NCBI GenBank assembly: GCA_037576215.1
Contig: JBANDB010000010.1
Coordinates: forward strand, 1,488,001-1,552,000
From: Armillaria gallica
Taxonomy: Eukaryota > Basidiomycota > Agaricomycetes > Agaricales > Physalacriaceae
DNA length: 64,000 nucleotides
Direction: 5' to 3'
Below the pieces are notes generated by a model. It did not search any database and was not told the origin of the DNA. It saw only the letters and a list, made by a program, of their open reading frames with translations. Shown in pieces: positions 22,940-35,094 of this stretch (within the stretch, counting starts at the first letter, position 1; every line of letters starts with the position of its first letter). Position numbers and translations under genes: made by a program.

Positions 22940-24382
22940 TCAAATAGCCAGCCACACAGCAGCACCTAGTCCAGCAGCTCCCAGCACTGCGGCCGTTCTC
23001 GCATCCCACAACCTCATGGCACCACTTCCGGATACCGTGGTATCGGTTCCGTTAACGCTGTACACACGCACTGAAGCAACATCGAAGTAGGCAGTGTCAT
23101 AGTAAGACGCAGCCCCAATGACATAGTCGGTGTAGCATGTGCCCGAGCAGGTTTCGTTAAACACCGCCGCTGCGCCTGCAAAATCTGCACCGGGAAAATT
23201 CAGTATTAGCTCAATCTTATAGACCGCCAGTTATTTACCTCCGCAGAGTGTTATATCAAAAATCAGAGTCTGTGCCGAGAAGAACTGGTCGATATTGCAT
23301 CCACCGTTGGGCCAGTTCGCAACTGGGGTACCCAGGTCGGCAGTGTCAATGGTACTCGAATTCGAGGAGATAGTATCGGGAACACTGGAGCGACTAAAGA
23401 ACCATATACTACGGAGGATATGTCAGCAACCGAAATAGAACCGAGGGAGTCGAAACTCACGATATCCCGGTCTCTGCGTATTCCGTGACGAAGACGCCAC
23501 CTTCTGAAGAAGCGAATCTGGCTCCATAAGATGCTGTGGATGGGTCTGTCACGACACAACCCAAGTTGCTATTTGCTTGGTAGTTGCAATCGGTGCTATT
23601 GATGAGGGTGGACGATTGGACTGGGTTCACTTGTGTACAACCACTCTCAGTATGTAGAGCCATCTGGTTCATGGTCACAAGGTTTACTCCTTCAAAAGTG
23701 TCGATTTCTCTGCGATCAGAATATTAGGAGGACCAATCTGACAAAAAGCACTGTGACCTACCCGCCGGTTGGCCAGCCGGGTGCCTGGGACCACCTAAAT
23801 AATTAAACATGAACACCTATATTTTACGTCAATGAACAATGAAGTATTCACCATGCTGGCCAGACGGAGCACTGTAAGCCACGAGAAAAACGTCACTGCG
23901 GAATCGAGAGGAGGAGAGGAGAGGGCGCTTACACCATATGGAACATGGTACATGTCCGCTATCCAGATACTTCCGACACCGTAACGGTCCTTTGATGCGA
24001 TTCGAACAGTGTCGCGCTTGTAGTTGTATGCCACGGTGGAGCTATTGTCGACTTTCATGATCGCGCGGTTGGTGTTGGAGTCTATGTACGTGAGGTCGGA
24101 CCCGGAACCAACAAAGCTGATTGGTTGTAGATATTAGCAGTCGAAGAGAGCTACGAGCAATTAACGAACGTAGCATCTCCGTTGGTGAGATTATCGTCTA
24201 CACGGTATGAGATTTAGCGCTATATGACAGAGTGTGGACGCACAATGGTCATAATATTCCCAATCATCAAAGAAGCCCGACCCGGCATATTCTTTGATCA
24301 TTTCGTATGTAGTTCCTGCAACAAGCTCGCAGGCAACGAAGCTGAATGCGAGAAGGAGAGCCAAGTTTGGCATGGTGGTCAA
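22940..24382 (-). CDS. GH16 endo-1,3(4)-beta-glucanase-like, GPI-anchored
   Basis: Secreted glycoside hydrolase family 16 enzyme, laminarinase-like, acting on beta-1,3/1,4-glucans at the cell surface. 355 residues in eight exons: 24382-24244, 24197-24170, 24116-23933, 23871-23852, 23794-23762, 23709-23461, 23408-23239 and 23184-22940. Signal peptide MPNLALLLAFSFVACELVAG; the second Met (24373) is an equally good start. Then DDWEYYDHYDNLTNGD, YGVGSIWIADMYHVPYGCSVWPAWW, and the catalytic GEIDTFEG (ExDxxE) near residue 135, formed by joining exons 5 and 6. Later come GGCNIDQFF and CGDFAGAAAVFNETC. A Ser-rich end leads to a hydrophobic tail (AAVLGAAGLGAAVWLAI) that looks like a GPI signal. Includes 20-, 28- and 33-base exons. 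Confidence 0.92.
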
Positions 24383-24987
24383 GTAAAGAGGGTATGGGAG
24401 TAAGTGATGAAGGAGCTGCTGTTGTTATGGGTCGAAAAAAAGAATGACTGTGCTTTGCGCGGCAAGCTTATCGGCAAATGGTTTGGGCAAAGGGGGAATG
24501 AAATGGCTGCGGCAGAATCGTGGCACTGCGGATAGTCACTTCTTGTTCCACGACCGGCGTGTTGATGGAGCCGCTAATTTTAGGTAGAAGTCGGCTAGTT
24601 CTAGGAGCTGAAGGAAGGAAACGAGCGAACGGCTGTTAACGAGGTTCCGCTGAACAGTGAGTGCTAGTGAGCGTCGAGCTGACCCAGCGACGGGGATTTA
24701 CGTCATGCAACCCGCATATCGGCCACGACTTCTTGTTTTTTTGTCGCCTAACGGGGAATTGTTCCGAACCATGGTGGTCCGGTCTACTCAATCCAGCGCC
24801 GCCAATGTAAAATCGGAGCCCAAACGAACCACCCCGCGAAAACGCCGTTAACGGAAGAAAAAAACTCTGATCCGTCGGCCTCACGACCAGAGTTGCCGTG
24901 CGGGCAAGTTACCATCGGCTGAGTGACTTCAAGTTCCAGGATAGAATTCATTTAAATCCATCGGAGTAGGCAGGGAGTATGTAGCCC
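24383..24987. other. Upstream region of GH16 gene
   Basis: Promoter side of the GH16 gene. No coding sequence recognised. Confidence 0.4.
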
Positions 24988-25118
24988 AGTTGTGATATGG
25001 CAGTCGGGATTCCTATTATCTGAATTATTACTATTAGTGACCTGGGGTGTAGAAGTACGTGCGGCTGATAGTCACAGTGGATGATATTCTTGAGCGTGAT
25101 GATCTGATGATGATGAGG
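24988..25118 (+). repeat. Inverted repeat, copy 2 (partner about 20840-20966)
   Basis: Plus-strand sequence matching the reverse complement of the 3' flank of gene copy A. It lies about 500 bases upstream of gene copy B, not downstream of it, so the two genes are not a simple mirror duplication. Confidence 0.8.
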
Positions 25119-25408
25119 ATAGTGAAGGGTAGTGATGATGAGCTTTGGGTGATCTGGCCCTTGAACTACTTATAATATTGTATCAATGTGACTTCCAACA
25201 CCAACACCAGACATACCTGCAGATACAGAGGCAGTCCTATAGAGCAGAAACGATTCCGCGATGGCTAAGTAACTGCATACTCAAGTACGTAGACTCAGAG
25301 ATTTGAAAGTGCGGTGTAATGATGATTGGCTGCCTGTGTCACGGCGTGACCATCGAGAATGTAACATGTGCTCGCATGTGGCGCGTGTGGCAACCGGCGG
25401 GCGATCGA

Positions 25409-25418
25409 CTATATTTAG
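25409..25418 (+). promoter_or_regulatory. TATA-like box of secreted-protein gene copy B
   Basis: ACTATATTTA about 210 bases before the ATG at 25625, followed by a strongly pyrimidine-rich leader (25450-25620). Position and leader fit a well-expressed fungal gene; the transcription start is not mapped. Confidence 0.4.
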
Positions 25419-25624
25419 GCTCTAACTTCGAACAATGGACAAACAAGGCTTGCCCTTTCTTACCCCCACTTTCTCTTCAACCTGCCGACTGTGTCGACTA
25501 TTCCTTGCTTGACGCAGGAGTTTTACTTCATTTATTCAATTCTCTTCAGTGTTTGCTGCTTCTCTACCAGCCCCACCCTTCATTACCCACAATCTCCATT
25601 CCTTCACGTATCATTTTATCCAGT

Positions 25625-26641
25625 ATGAAATTCACTGCTGCTGCCCTCGCCACAAGTCTTATCGTGATGTCTGTGACATCCGCACCTATCCGACGAGACG
25701 TCAACCCAGCTTTAATTCCTGAATTCGGGCTGGAAGCAGGAATAAACCCTACCGGTACTGGAGATTGCGATGGAATTACGGGGGCCAACGGGAGCCCTGT
25801 TTTGATTCCTTGCGTATGCCCCCCAGACCGGGATACCTTCATTCAGGTAGGCATCCAGGTTTTCATGTACTTCACATTTTTACACTACGCATAGTCTCTG
25901 AACGCTAATGTCAATGCTGGATTCGTCGTCAACAATCCATCGGTGCAGGTTTCTTTCCCGGAGGATGACTCTCAAGCATCCCAGCTCGCAAGAATTCAAA
26001 CTGCCATAGTCACCTTGCAGAATATTAACGGGACAGGGAAGGGCTGTCCTGCTGCGTCTACCACTTTTGTGGCGCAACAGAAAGCCATACAGCAAGGAAC
26101 TACCGCCGCGTCAGCAACATCCTCGCCAGTAGCATCTTCGTCCTCGTCTGTGACGTCTTCGTCTGCACCAGCCGTTGTCACTTCCCCTGTCGCAAGCGAC
26201 AACTCCGCGGGGACGAATACCACTGAAAGCGGAGTTGACCCATCTCTAGTTCCCGAGTTCGGAATAGAGGCTGGCGTCAACCCGTCCGGCACTGGCAATT
26301 GTGACGGGACTACCGGTGCTGACGGCAAACCAGTGCTTATTCCGTGCTCTTGCCCTCCTGAAAGGGATTCGTTCATCAAAGTGAGTTCTCCGTACACAAA
26401 AGTCCTTCTCCGACGCTCACAAACGGTGCAGTCTCTCAGCGCCAATGTCGCCGCTGGCCATGCCGTCAACAACACAGTTGTTGCGATAGATTTCCCTACG
26501 GATAACTCGACTGCATCACAAGTTACGAGGATTACGGCGGTTTTGATATCATTGCAGAATCTGGAGGGACCGGGGGTCGGTTGTCCTGCATCATCGACCA
26601 CATTGTTGGCGCAGATGAAGACCTTGCAGGCACAACAGTAG
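25625..26641 (+). CDS. Secreted protein, PEFG/CPP family, copy B (two modules)
   Basis: Unknown secreted protein, 305 residues. Exons 25625-25846, 25895-26380 and 26432-26641. Signal peptide MKFTAAALATSLIVMSVTS. Module 1 is close to copy A: NPALIPEFGLEAGINP, GDCDGITGANG, IPCVCPPDRDTFIQ, SLNANVNAGFVVNNPSVQVS. A linker of about 40 residues rich in Ser/Val/Ala (SSPVASSSSSVTSSSAPAV) follows. Module 2 repeats the fold: DPSLVPEFGIEAGVNP, GNCDGTTGADG, IPCSCPPERDSFIK, then SLSANVAAGHAVNN, SLQNLEGPGVGCPAS. The intron sits at the same place and phase in both modules (after FIQ or FIK, before SL), so the exon pair itself was duplicated. Function unknown. Confidence 0.85.
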
Positions 26642-29600
26642 CAAGATCATCCTTCGCTCTGTGGTAACTCACCCTTACCAGATCATTGCAGTGCGGTCGA
26701 TCTTGTCGAGAAGGGAAAACGGTGCCTGGTCGATACACTGCCAATTGTTCTTGATAATTTTATAATTTTATTATGAGAGTGAGCCATTTGCTATATGTTC
26801 GTGTTCGGAAGAAAAAACATGACCATCATATTGACGAAGCAAGTACCAAGCATACACTATACTTCATATCAATACCTAGAGCAGAAAGATATTGGTCAGT
26901 GAGGTTGTCCACAATATAACAACGTGAGAAGAGGTCAGAAAGCTAGGTAAAGATTTCGGCAGGTTTGAATGCGATGTCTAGTCGCACTTGGAAACACGGA
27001 CCATAGCAAAGGTCATCAGGTTATATACAACAGCATAACTATGGATATAAAAAAGACGAAGAGTGCTCACCGAGAAGGGATATGAGATGCCATTGGAGGT
27101 GAGTTGCTGAAAGGAAAATGGAGGAACGCGACGTATTTTTTAAGGTTTTTTTCTAGCGGCGCCTACGTTCGGAGTTTCAAACTTCAAGCTTGCAAGCGCG
27201 ACCACGTGATATCAAGTTCCGCCTCCCCAGGCTTCACCCCATAGAGAGATAAATGTTTCTCCTACTTTTTACAGTACAAGTTCCTTGGCAGAATGTGACA
27301 TCTTCGCGAACCCTTTTCGTTACTTTCCTTTGGCACAGCCGCCAGCGAGCAAATTATCCTCCGAGCCACCCACGAAATCGCAAGAATAGATGTTGTTGTG
27401 TTCGTGCCACCTGGATCGGGGCCTATGTCAACCATAGCATCCTACGTTACGGTATCTTTACTCTACGTTGCGGACTTCCAATTACTAGAACTCTGCTCAT
27501 TAGTTTACTGCGATCATCTCGGTTTTTGACCTCGGTCCTCTGAATCTCTGGTTTGATTCTTATATATTACTGGTCTGGGCTGTCTGGATACTGAGAATAG
27601 CCTTCGAGCAAGCGGAGAGGCTCAGAGTTTCACGGAATCACGATGTTGATTCAACTAGGTCCATGGGTACGTCGTTATAATTAAAACCATGCTACAGATG
27701 TACTGAAACATTGCACAAAGGGGAAAGATCCCCGAGATATTCATTGCCTTCCGAACAAGCGCCTGTTCTGACTTTGTTTCTGTCTTTCTCAGCGTCTCAG
27801 ATCGAACACAAGTCCGCCATCTAGGGCATTCTCTTTGCGGATTCCCGATGCTTCGTTCCATATCAGGTGGACAGCGCGGACTGAAAAGCCCTTCTCTCAC
27901 TTGATGAGATATGCCAGCATCGGTTTACAGTAATATGGCGCATTGTGATCGTGATCTTCAAGGGGCGCTGAACCCTTGCCATGGTGATGACGAGGGGCCG
28001 AGTGATGCCATTCTGGCGCGCTTGCACATGGACTCACGCGTCATGAAGTTAAGAAACCACGGCAGCATTGGGATACGAAAATTTTCGTGCGGCTGACGTT
28101 GTTCTGCTGGGGCTGTACATGTATATCCGCTGTGGCGACAGTCTCGACCATGCCACACTGTCCTTGACGGGGGCTCTGTGACGGCCGTCCTCATGCTGAA
28201 CCTTTTCAACCCTCAAGGATCAGAAATGGAGGCCCTTGAAATTCGTACCCGGCAGTTCAAGTTCGCGCATTGGGTATGATAACCGTCCCTGCGATAATGA
28301 TGTTTTGTCAACATTTGCCAGTGCTATGATAGTATCAGCTGCTGTCAAAAGCGGCAAACATCCTTCGACCAGTGCCTTTGGCTTCCAGATCTGAAATGGT
28401 TCCTGACCGGGCCTGTATGAGATAAAACAAGGTGTTTATTAGATTGTTCGTCTGAACGGCGAAGGGCGAGACGCTCCCGATGTAAATCGGACTACTTGGG
28501 GCGCATGCATGTAATCCCTTCCTGATTAGCGGGCTAACTGATAGGTCGTGCCTACGGCCAAGTCTGACTGATCGTGACGCATTACGGCCAGACGAAACGC
28601 GATGGTATGCGGGAGAGGGTAGAAAGTGCAGTGATCAGCATCGCGTCAAGATCCCGAAGGGTGAGAACTCGATACTTACCGCCGAGGATTATTTGGTTCA
28701 TGCTGTCGTGTCAAACCTACTTTATCGCCAGGGGTATAGGGCTATGCCAGATTCGGGCAACTCGGCCCTAAAGGGAAGAGCATTGTTTGAGCTTTTCATC
28801 CTCCCACAGAAGCCTTGTGTATATGATCTCGAAGAACGGGTTATCGTCACCTTTGGGTCCCCTGAATTTATCATTGGTTTGTACTCGTCCTTTGTTCCGT
28901 GTCACGAATTTTGACGCTAAACAATTTACAGCAAACCCTGGCAAACCTATAGTGGTCGATTCCACGTCCCATCCTCGGGGTACAATTTCGACTGCAAGAA
29001 TTGACATTCCAGAAACCAAAACTGCGACTTCTTGAATCTTTTTCATACTATCTATCAATATTTAGCTCATTCTGGTGCCGTCTATCAAAGGTAACTGCAT
29101 GGATGGACATTGTTGACAGCCATATTATCCTCCAGCAGAGACACCCACGCGATCGCGGAGCCGAGGTAGATCACCATTCCATACTCCCTCATCCGAGATT
29201 TATGGGCTCCTCTGAATCGAGTGTGACCTCCGATTGCTGGATCCGTCGCCGAAGCGCCAATCAGGACGAAGGCACCATAGCACAGCGTCCCTGATACTTC
29301 ATCTAAGTCCGTTCTATATCATGATTTGCGCCAGGTCGAGCGGTGACAATGTCAGGGTTCTGGATGTATGATCGCTCCCACCTGAGCAGCTCGGCTCGCA
29401 ACTCTTAAATTCGACTTGAAGCCAAGAACACACGCATAGAAGTGTGGAGAGTCTTGCTGGTATCCTGGGGGTGCTTTACTCTTCACTTATTGAATCCCTT
29501 GCCTCTTGCTTGTTTCACCACTACGGACACGGTTTTTTTTTTCTGAATCCGGCAAGGCTCGGGCAGCAACCGGGCCGGGCCTATAGAGTTAGTAATGATG

Positions 29601-29798
29601 ATGTCATAGTTCCGTCCTCATGTCTGTGTCATCTTCGTCTTCATGATTTATCATCATTCTCAAGCTTATCTTTGCTCTTTCAGTTTCACTAACATCGCGC
29701 GGTCGTGTCGAATTGATTTCAATCATTGAATTCACGTTACTTCATCACCGACCTGAAACTAGCCAAGTTTCATTCGGAATTGCTGCATATCAACAAGT
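26642..29798. other. 3.2 kb intergenic, no gene recognised
   Basis: Only short frames on both strands, none with a family motif. A minus-strand frame at 28768-29058 is the longest but has no recognisable domain. No terminal repeats or transposase motifs seen. Contains the 3' flank of copy B and the promoter of the quinone oxidoreductase (C/T-rich near 29620-29700). Confidence 0.4.
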
Positions 29799-31253
29799 AT
29801 GAGAGCCGTACTGATCAAAAACGACAAGGGACCACTCGAGAATCTCTTTATCGGGGATGCTGAGACGCCAACTGCTGCGGAACGGCAGCTTCTTGTGAAA
29901 GTACGTGACCGCCGTCTAACACGACGATAATCATATTCTCATGTCACACTTATTGCCTGAACATTACAGATCAGGGCTTTTGGACTGAATCGCATGGATA
30001 TACTTCAACGAGAAGGAATGTACCCACTGCCGCCCGGAGCCTCTACGATTCTCGGTGTTGAGTTTTCGGGTCATGTCGCTTCTCTTGGACCCAACGTCTC
30101 CGGTAATTGGAAGGAGGGTGATGAGGTCTTCGGTATTGCCGCAGGTGTAAGAAGATGATACAGTCAAAATCTCCTGATTTTTACCCGTCCTTCAGGGAGC
30201 GTATGCAGAATATATCGTTGTGGATGAAACCCACCTGATGCCCAAGCCTTCGCATCTGTCTTGGGCTGAGGCTGCTAGTATTCCCGAAGTGTTTCTGACC
30301 GGTATGAATACCCTAATATCAGAAAACGTAGAAACTGATTTAACTTTCATTAGCTTTCCAAGGAATTACAGTATACGGAGAACTCAAGCATGGCGAAAGT
30401 GTTTTGATACACGCCGCTGCATCTGGAGTTGGTATCGCCGCCATTCAAATGGCCCGCTCGCTTGGCGCGTCAGTTCAAGTACTGTTCACGTAGTCTTGAC
30501 ACTTTGATATCTATCATATCTATCCAGGAAGAATGTCGTTGCCACTGCCTCTACGAAGGAAAAACTCGACTGGCTACTTTCAATCCCAAACGGTGCGACA
30601 CACGGAGTCAATTACAAGACTCAGGATTTCGCAGCCGAAGTACTCAAACTCACGGAGGGGAAGGGAGTCGACGTCGTTCTTGACTTCGTTGGTCAAACAC
30701 ATTGGAACAAGAATATCAATTCGCTTGCTATCGATGGTCGTATGACAATATTCGCGTTCCTCAGTGGTAGGTGATCCCCGAGTCTTTATGTATCGCGACC
30801 TCATCGCAGGAAAGGTTCCACGGTCCCTTCTGTGGACCTGCGGCCTATCCTGTTGAAGCGCCTCCGGATCCAGGGTTCCACGCTAAGGTCTCGCAGCCTG
30901 GAGTATCAAGCGCACTTGATCGCCCGGTAAGATTGCCTACATCCGTTATTTCTTATCTGACGAACGGACAGTCTGAGGGACCAATTTCTGGGGAACGTTA
31001 CTGGAAGCGAAGGGGATGGTCCTATCAAGACGTACATCCATAAGGTGTGGCTTTTATGAATTCTGAGACTTTTCTCACCGCTTGTCCTGTAATGACATGT
31101 ACATATATGTGTAGGTTTATAATTGGAACGATATCCAAGAGGCCCACAGAGAGATGGAGGCGAACAAGAACATGTAGGTTTTTTTCTCTCCGACAGACGT
31201 AATTGATCCAACTGTGCCTTGACAGAGGGAAACTAGTTGCTGAAATAGAATAA
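29799..31253 (+). CDS. Quinone oxidoreductase, PIG3/zeta-crystallin-like (MDR family)
   Basis: NADPH-dependent quinone or enone reductase of the medium-chain dehydrogenase/reductase family without zinc, probably cytosolic, 339 residues. Nine exons: 29799-29900, 29970-30146, 30196-30301, 30354-30468, 30528-30770, 30810-30926, 30972-31044, 31115-31173 and 31226-31253. Seen: GLNRMDILQREGMYPLPPGAS, GVEFSGHVASLGPNV, GDEVFGIAAGGAYAEY, AEAASIPEVFLTAFQGI, then the NADPH loop AAASGVGIAAIQMA and KGVDVVLDFVG. The C-terminus LLKRLRIQGSTLRSRSLEYQ, KTYIHKVYNWNDIQEAHREME is characteristic of the PIG3 (TP53I3) branch. The exon 5 donor at 30771 (GTGATC) was preferred over an earlier GTAGGT because only it keeps the frame into LRPILLKRL. 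Confidence 0.9.
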
Positions 31254-33951
31254 CTGCCCTGTAATCGGACTGTCTCTTCGAGTTACGTTGAATATCTTAG
31301 TTTTATGTCTTTTATCATCAAATTTTTCCCCCCAAACTTAGAGCACTTAAAAAATGGAGAGATCCGCTTGGGACCAGCTGAAATTTGATCGGTGAGCGAT
31401 GGAAATTGCCGAAAACATCCTGTTTCGATCCATCATCCATGCCGTTGCTGGTGCTGATTCTTCCCAGGTTCTAGGTCGTACTGCGTAAATCATCGTCCAC
31501 TGTCCTATCAAGATATCAATAGCATTGATTGACGCCTGTGCCTCTATTATGACACTGATGGGTATGGTGTCCCACCAATAGTGGCGCTCCGGCGCCTGGT
31601 TGGTGGGACCGAAGTCCAGCAGAACGAACATCTATGAATAAGGCGGACCCCGCGAAACACTCGTGGACCGACCAACTCTAACACCTCAGACATGCATTTC
31701 CTAACCGGCATGCCAACGTCTATGTTTACTCAAGTGAGTATCTAAGATGCCAAGGCTTTGGGTGCGGGACAAGGCAAGGACAAGGGATAGAGCGGTTCTG
31801 GATCGTGTCCATGCTGCTGAACTTTAGTGAGCAGCCGACAGCACATTAATCGCCTCACTTCTCTGTTCCAAGAAATTGTCACTCCACGACTTCGCGTTAG
31901 ACATGTATGGGTTTCCAGACCCCTCAGCACGCAAGGAACTTGGCTTGTCTTGCTAGTTAAATCTAAGATCCTTCCGGCAATTTGATCACCGTCGTTTTTA
32001 CCATCCGATTCCGCGTCCGCCAGGACGAGCCCCGTGATCAATTTCATTATAGAGCCAAAGGCTGCGAACATCGTGGCCTCTCATATAGTGATCGTACCGA
32101 TAGTTCGTGTTTGATTCTCCCATTCAGCGAAAGCCACGTTGGGCGGAATATCAGACCGCTTATAACTTAAGATGCCTGCCAGTGAACCATCGATAATCCC
32201 GGAAATCGCGTTCTTGATTTGACCGATAGTTCCCTGAATTGGGCTGCTCCGTTGTGGATAGTCGACCCACTGACGAGGTCTTCTATCCATGGTTACCGGA
32301 GAGAACCACGGTAAAGTGTGGTATCGTTTCGGCAACAATGTCAAGGCACACTAGAAGACTATTAGCAGGCCACCAGTAGTGAGGCATGCGTCAACTGCGC
32401 ATGTCAACTCGAAGCCATTTCAGAATGGAGAGAATTCCCGGGCTATGAACTGGAAGGAGGCCCACGCGACAAACTCGATTAAATCACTATGACCTACAAG
32501 AATACTCACGCGCCTTCCCCATCATGTCTCCGAGACCATCGCATATATATTGTGATTTGGAACAGGTTATGAAAATGAACTATCCTTTACTAGGTACGAA
32601 AGCGTACAATCCTGGAAATACTCAGGCAGTACCGTGGACCCCGCGTGTTATGATGTTCGAAAAAATTGTCGAAACGTGAAGGGTTGTGCATTTTGAAGAA
32701 TGACTTCTCGAGTCTTCTCTGATGCCCTTGGGGACTTGGTTCTGATGTCCGAGAGGGACTGAGCATTCCTAAGCACAGCCACGATGACGTTCAGCCGCTA
32801 AATCCGCCGGGTAGAGAGGCTTGAACGGAAGCAAATGGCCGTTCATTAAAAACACAGGTGTGTACACGGGTCCTTGTCAATCTTGACGGAACGTGGAACT
32901 TGGATTGTTTGGACAGGTATGGAACACATCGTCCAACTTACGAATGGATCAACCCGTGCCCCCCCGCTTTGATCAGCCTCTTTGCCGGGGAGGCCTCATC
33001 ATCCCCAGGTACCTTCGCAACCATATGTGGATCAGTTACAGCTGCGAGTGTAACGTTACTTGGCAGGATGCCCTGGTGACAGGATCGAGAATTGCTGACG
33101 TTTTGAATGCCAGTAAGCTATGCATGCCTGCCTGAGTTGCATTCAAAAGAAATGATTGGATTTGGATTTTTTTACTCAGACCATGGTCCACAAGTAAAGT
33201 CAACGTTACATTTATCAGGATCACTCCTTTGCCGAGCGGCCCCCTAGTTCCGGACGACGTTGATGATCATTGAAATGACCGGAATGCCTATATTACAAGC
33301 ATTACGCATACCATTGAAAACCGAGGAGGGAGTGGTGAGAAAATTTGAGAGGCACGAAACGCCAACCTTTGAAGAAGCTAACCTTCGAACGCACCCGAAA
33401 ATAATTCTACAAAGAAAACCATCAATTCGAAGTCGGAGCGTTCGGAGTGTATTCGGAAGGAGCACCAGCCCGAATTGGCTTCTTCATAAGTCAGGCGCGC
33501 GCCGCGGCACGAACCTTGCACCGAGTCACCGGCAGATTAGGCCAAGTAGCGCTGGCCGCGAGCCAGGTTTGAACCAAGTATCTAAAATCACGATCGACTG
33601 TTGATGAAAATGTCCGCTTTCGGCGGTACGTACCTGACGGCGAAGGACTGAAGGCTGTGCGAGGAAATAAAGAATTCGCTTTTTTCTGGCACAAGACAGA
33701 AGGAACCAACAGCTTTGCGGTGTTGACTTCCAAAAAAGGACACCTTCAATGGTATATTTTTGAAACGTTGGAAAGCTGGGCGTCGTGTTGCCGAAATCAT
33801 CGTCGTCATTTTGTCAAACGAGCGCCTTCGTGGGAGTTCCATGCTTGGGTAAAGCCACCGTTAACTCCTTTCCCGTTTTGAGTCATGGGTAGTCATCCCA
33901 TAGCATTTCGTGGCCGCGTGCGGAATTTGCCTCAATACGGCGTGGTAATCC
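31254..33951. other. 2.7 kb intergenic, no gene recognised
   Basis: Short frames only, both strands, without domain motifs or plausible exon chains. Confidence 0.4.
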
Positions 33952-33960
33952 TATATAAAG
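33952..33960 (+). promoter_or_regulatory. TATA box before a candidate short gene
   Basis: TATATAAAG followed by a long C/T/A-rich leader (about 33980-34090), the layout of a strongly expressed fungal promoter. The next ATG is at 34095. Confidence 0.5.
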
Positions 33961-34094
33961 ACCAGTTAGTTGTCGTCTCCCTCTCCAGAACCAGTTCGAC
34001 CCCTTATCGGTAGTCATCACTCCACCACCAAAACACCTCTTACCACCGCTACCACCACCTCATTTTCGAGCCCATCCTCATATTCTCATCTATC

Positions 34095-34184
34095 ATGCCC
34101 GCACAAAACTCCTCAAAGCCATCGCAGGGCTCGCAAACGACAGTGAAGGGGGGCGCATCATCCGCAGGCCCAGTGTTCTTCTAA
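34095..34184 (+). CDS. Candidate 29-residue microprotein
   Basis: Short open frame MPAQNSSKPSQGSQTTVKGG...AGPVFF directly after a TATA box and pyrimidine-rich leader, with the ATG preceded by ATC (CATCTATCATG). Rich in Ser, Gln, Gly and Lys, without Cys, hydrophobic segment or signal peptide. It does not end in a CaaX motif, so it is not a mating-pheromone precursor of the usual type. No family recognised. The alternative is that the transcript is noncoding or that this is the first exon of a gene I cannot follow; no good donor lies before the stop. Confidence 0.4.
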   Translation: MPAQNSSKPSQGSQTTVKGGASSAGPVFF

Positions 34185-35094
34185 CTCGCAATTCCCATTC
34201 CCATTCCGTCGTGCTGTGGTATTTGTGCCACAGTCAACGGCCAGCCACGACCGACACCGCTAGCCATGTGGCTATGTTCGCGTCCATCCCGCGTCTGACA
34301 AGTCAGCGCAGCAACCCCACCAATACCCTATCATTCACCTAGTTCGTCACCACTCGAAACATGCATCCGACACTTTCCATCCGTCGACGATGTTGTATAC
34401 GCAGGGAGACAGATGCATCATAATTTATTGAATCTCGATGGCGGGGGCTTTGACCTGATGGTAGAAGGACGCTAATCGCCGGCGTCGCGAGACGGAGATC
34501 TCCTGTTATACATCCATCTCATATGTAGAAGCGCTAAGTTCATGGACTTGACATACAACTGATTACTTACCTTCAAATAATTCTTATTCCTTTAATATTA
34601 TAGTCTACACGTACTTGCTCCTAGTTTTAGGCACATTTGTTAACTGATCGCGTATCGCAACAAGAATTACTTACTGTTTCATTTGTCCTCGCATGATCTC
34701 GAGTTTTGGGGATCACGCACACAAGCGAGATCATGACGCGTTGCTACAATTGATATCAAGGGAAGCGCGTCAAGACGTTCTAGAACCGTTGGAGCCTTCA
34801 TTTTTGTTGTACGCGTCAAGAGCAGAGCGGGGATTGACGGCATGCCTATCAGGCACAGTTCAGCCACCACCACGCTGTTGTAAAAAAGGAACGCAAACGA
34901 CTCGGCTGATACAACCATTCATCAGCAAATATGTCATAATTGGACGTCGAATATCAAATGTAGAAAATCATAACGGCACGTACCTGCCTTCAAGGCTCAC
35001 TTAGGCATCTTCAGGCAGATATCCCAAGTAATGGATCATGTCAAAATTGCGACGTTCATCCCTAGGAACAAATTCATGTAAGTACTGCACATGG
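34185..35094. other. Intergenic, nothing recognised
   Basis: Probable 3' flank of the short gene and of the minus-strand hydrolase. AT-rich near 34560-34620. No coding motif. Confidence 0.4.

Noticed and set aside
25996..26601. 201-residue minus-strand open frame opposite secreted gene B
   Set aside because: It is the antisense shadow of the real exon; the plus strand has the signal peptide, paralogue and splice signals.
33500..33580. tRNA-like B box (GGTTCAAACC on the minus strand)
   Set aside because: The flanking five-base stems do not pair and no acceptor or anticodon arm can be drawn.
34095..34184. Lipopeptide mating-pheromone precursor
   Set aside because: The peptide has no C-terminal CaaX cysteine and no receptor or homeodomain genes lie nearby.
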